NCBI GenBank assembly: GCA_016875515.1
Contig: VGRA01000111.1
Span: 1-7,675 of the forward strand
Length of the DNA: 7,675 nucleotides
Origin: Deltaproteobacteria bacterium
GTDB lineage: Bacteria; Myxococcota; Myxococcia; Myxococcales; Myxococcaceae
Reading direction: 5' to 3'
The notes beneath the pieces are model-generated. The model searched no databases, was not told where the DNA came from, and saw nothing but the letters and a program-made list of their open reading frames with translations. The translations under genes and the position numbers were made by a program. Shown here piece after piece: positions 5,885-7,675 of this stretch; the stretch's first letter is position 1, and the number at the start of each line of letters is the position of its first letter.

Positions 5885-7231
5885 TCAGCCGACGAGCCGC
5901 TTCTCCAACTCTTCGAGGTCTGCGCGGACGGACGCGTTGGACTCGCGCTCCGCCTCCACCTTGCGGACCGCGGAGATGACGGTGGAGTGGTCCTTCTGGA
6001 ACGCCTTGCCAATCTCCGGGAAGGAGCTGGAGGTGAGCTTGCGAGACAGGTACATGGCCGCCTGCCGGGCGTGCGCCACCTGCTTCACGCGCTTGTCCTG
6101 GCGCAGTTCCTCGGCAGGCACCTTGTAATACCGGGCCACCTCGCGCTGGATGCTGTCCAGGTCCAGCACGCGCCGCTGCGGCAGCACGTCCCTCAGCACC
6201 TGGGCGGCGAACTCCTCGGTGATGGGCTGCCCGGTGAGGCTGTGCACCGCGGACACCTTGACGAGCGCCCCCTCCATCTCCCGCACGTTCTTCTGCACGT
6301 GCCGGGCAATGAAGAGCGCCACCGGGTCCGTCAGCGGGATGCCGTCCGCCAGGGCCTTCTTGCGGAGGATGGCCACGCGCGTCTCCAGCGTGGGCTCCAG
6401 GATGTCGGTGATGAGCCCCATGTGGAAGCGGCTCCGCAGCCGCCCCTCCAGGCCGGGAATCTCGGAGGGCACCGTGTCCGAGGTGAGGACGATGGCGCGC
6501 CCCAATTCATGCAGGGCGTTGAAGGTGTGGAAGAACTCCTTCTGCGTCTCCTCCTTCTTGCCGAGGAACTGCACGTCGTCCAGGAGCAGCACGTCACAGC
6601 CATCCCGGAACTTGCGCCGGAAGTCCGCCATCCGGTGCTCGCGCACCGACTCCACGAACTCGTTGGTGAACTCCTCGGAGGACAGGTACAGCACCCGCGC
6701 CGCCGGGTTCTTCTGCAGCACCTTCAGCCCCACCGCGTGCAGGAGGTGGGTCTTCCCCAGGCCGGTGCCCCCGTAGATGAACAGCGGGTTGTAGTGGCGC
6801 CCCGGCTGGTCGGCCACTGCCGCGGCCGCCGCCGCCGGGAGCTGGTTGTTCTCCGCCACCACGTAAGCCTCAAAGGTGCAGCGGGGGTTCAGCTTGTGGG
6901 CACGGGTGGGATGGTTTGCTATGGGTGTGGGGGCGTGGGGAACGGGAGGAGGCGCGTTCACAGGCACCTCCAGCCCCACGTCCAGGGCCGTTCCGGCCTC
7001 CCGCGAGACCAGCTCCACCAGCATGGACTTGTAGTGATCGTCGATCCAGTCCCGCAGGAAGCGGTCCGGGACGCTCAGGATCAGCCGCCCATCCTCGAAA
7101 CGCGCCGAGTGCAGCTGCTCAATGAACGACAGCGCGTAGAGGTTCCCCTGCTGTCGCAGCTGCGACAGGGAATTTCCCCAGACTTGTCCGGCACTTGGCT
7201 GATTTATGACCGGGTGGGCGGCGGCCGTCAA
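5885..7231 (-). CDS. dnaA: Chromosomal replication initiator protein DnaA
   Basis: DnaA, the AAA+ ATPase that binds DnaA boxes, opens oriC and loads the DnaB helicase. From TTG 7231 it is 448 residues, normal for the family. Domain I is at about 14-80, and a short Pro-rich linker (domain II) at about 85-115. The AAA+ domain runs from about 117, with Walker A GGTGLGKT (154-161), Walker B LLLDD (215-219), TSDT sensor-1 region (250-253), arginine-finger segment RLRSRF (264-269) and sensor-2 REMEGAL (317-323). Domain IV (about 355-448) is the DNA-binding helix-turn-helix and includes ARQAAMYLSRKL. Its signature reads AFQKDHSTV (410-418), one residue shorter than the usual AFGGRDHTTV. I prefer TTG 7231 because GAGGG lies 5 nt upstream and the promoter at 7304-7276 would start transcription at about 7269. 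A TTG at 7285 gives a 466-residue form with an atypical Phe/Pro-rich N-terminus. It is divergent from rpmH, with the origin candidate directly downstream. Confidence 0.95.
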   Translation of the reverse strand: MTAAAHPVINQPSAGQVWGNSLSQLRQQGNLYALSFIEQLHSARFEDGRLILSVPDRFLRDWIDDHYKSMLVELVSREAGTALDVGLEVPVNAPPPVPHAPTPIANHPTRAHKLNPRCTFEAYVVAENNQLPAAAAAAVADQPGRHYNPLFIYGGTGLGKTHLLHAVGLKVLQKNPAARVLYLSSEEFTNEFVESVREHRMADFRRKFRDGCDVLLLDDVQFLGKKEETQKEFFHTFNALHELGRAIVLTSDTVPSEIPGLEGRLRSRFHMGLITDILEPTLETRVAILRKKALADGIPLTDPVALFIARHVQKNVREMEGALVKVSAVHSLTGQPITEEFAAQVLRDVLPQRRVLDLDSIQREVARYYKVPAEELRQDKRVKQVAHARQAAMYLSRKLTSSSFPEIGKAFQKDHSTVISAVRKVEAERESNASVRADLEELEKRLVG

Positions 7232-7235
7232 GGCA

Positions 7236-7240
7236 CCCTC
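7236..7240 (-). promoter_or_regulatory. Ribosome binding site for dnaA (decides the TTG start)
   Basis: GAGGG on the minus strand lies 4-5 nt before TTG 7231. The alternative TTG at 7285 has no comparable purine-rich site. Confidence 0.55.
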
Positions 7241-7275
7241 GGGGCAAAAACGGGTGAAAGGAAAAAAGGGGGGAC

Positions 7276-7304
7276 TGGCTAACAAATGCCCGCTGGGCGA
7301 TCAA
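7276..7304 (-). promoter_or_regulatory. Candidate dnaA promoter
   Basis: On the minus strand, TTGATC (7304-7299) is separated by 17 bp from TAGCCA (7281-7276). The -35 matches TTGACA at four of six bases and the -10 is weak. The predicted start near 7269 leaves a leader of about 38 nt to TTG 7231 and would exclude the upstream TTG at 7285. Confidence 0.4.
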
Positions 7305-7325
7305 GCGTGTTGAACAAGTCCGCAG

Positions 7326-7338
7326 ATCCGCAGCGGAT
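7326..7338. repeat. Perfect 13-bp palindrome ATCCGC-A-GCGGAT
   Basis: An odd-length inverted repeat upstream of the dnaA -35 element (22 bp away). It could be an operator for a dimeric regulator, but no family is recognised from the sequence. Confidence 0.3.
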
Positions 7339-7477
7339 TGTGTCCGGGGCCGGAAACTCGGCGCCGCCGTGCCTGGCTGTACCCTTGTGGTAGGTGCGGG
7401 ACGCTCCACCAGATGTGGGGTCCCGCCCTGGGAGCAGATTTACTGAGAGTGTGAGGATTTTTTCGCGCCCGCGCGCT

Positions 7478-7487
7478 CCCTGCAGGG
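7478..7487. repeat. Perfect 10-bp palindrome CCCTGCAGGG
   Basis: It lies 18 bp upstream of the rpmH -35 element, where a regulator could act. In GC-rich DNA a 10-bp palindrome can arise by chance. Confidence 0.2.
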
Positions 7488-7505
7488 TGCAACGCGGCTG
7501 ATCCA

Positions 7506-7534
7506 TTGACACCGGGGAGAAGGCGGGCTAGTGC
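7506..7534 (+). promoter_or_regulatory. rpmH promoter
   Basis: A perfect TTGACA -35 (7506-7511) is followed after exactly 17 bp by TAGTGC (7529-7534), a poor -10. Transcription would start near 7541, leaving a leader of about 29 nt before the rpmH start. A strong -35 suits a highly expressed ribosomal operon. Confidence 0.6.
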
Positions 7535-7557
7535 CCACGCCTCTTTTTCCCTCCAGC

Positions 7558-7562
7558 AGGAG
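7558..7562 (+). promoter_or_regulatory. Ribosome binding site for rpmH
   Basis: AGGAG lies 7 nt before the GTG at 7570, ideal spacing, and fixes the start. It is the clearest Shine-Dalgarno sequence in the window. Confidence 0.8.
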
Positions 7563-7569
7563 ATTCACC

Positions 7570-7675
7570 GTGTCCAAGCGCACGTACCAGCCCTCGAAGG
7601 TCCGCCGCAACCGCACCCATGGCTTCCGGAAGCGGAACAGCACCAAGGCCGGCCGCGAGGTCCTCAAGCGCCGCC
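7570..7675 (+). CDS. rpmH: 50S ribosomal protein L34 (partial, 5' end)
   Basis: The first 35 codons of L34, a small basic protein of the large ribosomal subunit, are present. The product starts [19 protein letters not shown] and continues [16 protein letters not shown], the conserved L34 core almost in full. About 10-16 residues should lie beyond the window edge, since the family is usually 44-51 residues. It uses GTG as start, with a strong Shine-Dalgarno sequence 7 nt upstream. In most bacteria rpmH is followed by rnpA (RNase P protein), yidD and yidC, which would be expected just outside the window. The divergent pairing with dnaA is a widely conserved arrangement. Confidence 0.96.
   Translation, partial: MSKRTYQPSKVRRNRTHGFRKRNSTKAGREVLKRR

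Larger units (their letters stand above)
7232..7569. other. Divergent dnaA/rpmH intergenic region
   Basis: This 338-bp gene-free stretch separates dnaA (leftward) from rpmH (rightward). It holds one candidate promoter per gene, two short perfect palindromes (7326-7338 and 7478-7487) and a T6 run at 7458-7463 next to a CG-rich segment. No good DnaA box was found in it. Short frames across it look like chance frames of GC-rich DNA. Confidence 0.6.

Noticed and set aside
5642..7282. A 546-codon open frame on the plus strand across dnaA
   Set aside because: It lies antisense to dnaA, an unmistakable gene. Long shadow frames are expected in DNA with very high GC at third positions, and its translation matches no family I recognise.
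7458..7476. T6 run beside a CGCG-rich hairpin
   Set aside because: The T-run precedes the stem on the plus strand and reads as A-run on the minus strand, so it has the wrong order for an intrinsic terminator in either direction.
7279..7512. Short minus-strand frames in the dnaA/rpmH gap
   Set aside because: They have no ribosome binding site, no recognisable domain, and overlap the promoters of dnaA and rpmH.

Overview
The window looks like a piece of a high-GC chromosome from a myxobacterium, most likely suborder Cystobacterineae (Myxococcus/Corallococcus/Archangium/Stigmatella type). The genus cannot be set from the sequence alone. The evidence is strong GC bias with long spurious antisense frames, a eukaryotic-type Ser/Thr kinase with a C-terminal PEGA domain, Cys-rich and 'DNGxDDDxDGxxDC' lipoproteins, and a dnaA gene divergent from rpmH.

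Layout, left to right. (a) 1-798, minus strand: the 5' part of a lipoprotein with a MopE-like acidic Cys motif and the start of a Kelch-like repeat region, cut by the window edge. (b) 878-2887, plus: a membrane-anchored Ser/Thr kinase (kinase domain, Pro-rich linker, one transmembrane helix, Pro-rich periplasmic stretch, PEGA domain). (c) 2905-3774, plus: a secreted protein with a fibre-type N-terminal domain and two phage-tail-fibre-like repeats. (d) 3775-3820: a short convergent gap with a hairpin. (e) 4678-3821 and 5538-4675, minus: a two-gene unit with an ATGA overlap, made of a TPR-like envelope protein with a C-terminal membrane helix followed by a lipoprotein with exactly ten four-cysteine repeats. 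(f) 5539-5884: a gene-free stretch with an AT-rich patch and a cluster of DnaA boxes, the best candidate for the chromosomal origin oriC. (g) 7231-5885, minus: dnaA. (h) 7232-7569: the divergent dnaA/rpmH intergenic region with a promoter for each gene. (i) 7570 to the right edge, plus: the start of rpmH.

The right half is the replication-initiation locus: DnaA is made from a TTG start behind a visible promoter and would bind the box cluster just beyond its own stop codon. rpmH faces away and normally leads the rpmH-rnpA-yidC block. The left half is a set of envelope genes, all predicted to be exported or membrane-anchored. The kinase is the only obvious regulator among them, and its closest partner is the fibre-like secreted protein 17 bp downstream. 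Three of the left-half genes carry a TAGNNT element 7-9 nt before the start codon and have no Shine-Dalgarno sequence, suggesting leaderless or near-leaderless mRNAs.

No tRNA, rRNA, CRISPR array, insertion sequence or prophage was seen. I saw no clearly new multi-gene system. The most notable items are the origin candidate, a DnaA signature motif that appears one residue short, an unusual kinase catalytic loop (HRDIAEKN), the regular ten-unit Cys array, and the tail-fibre-like repeats.
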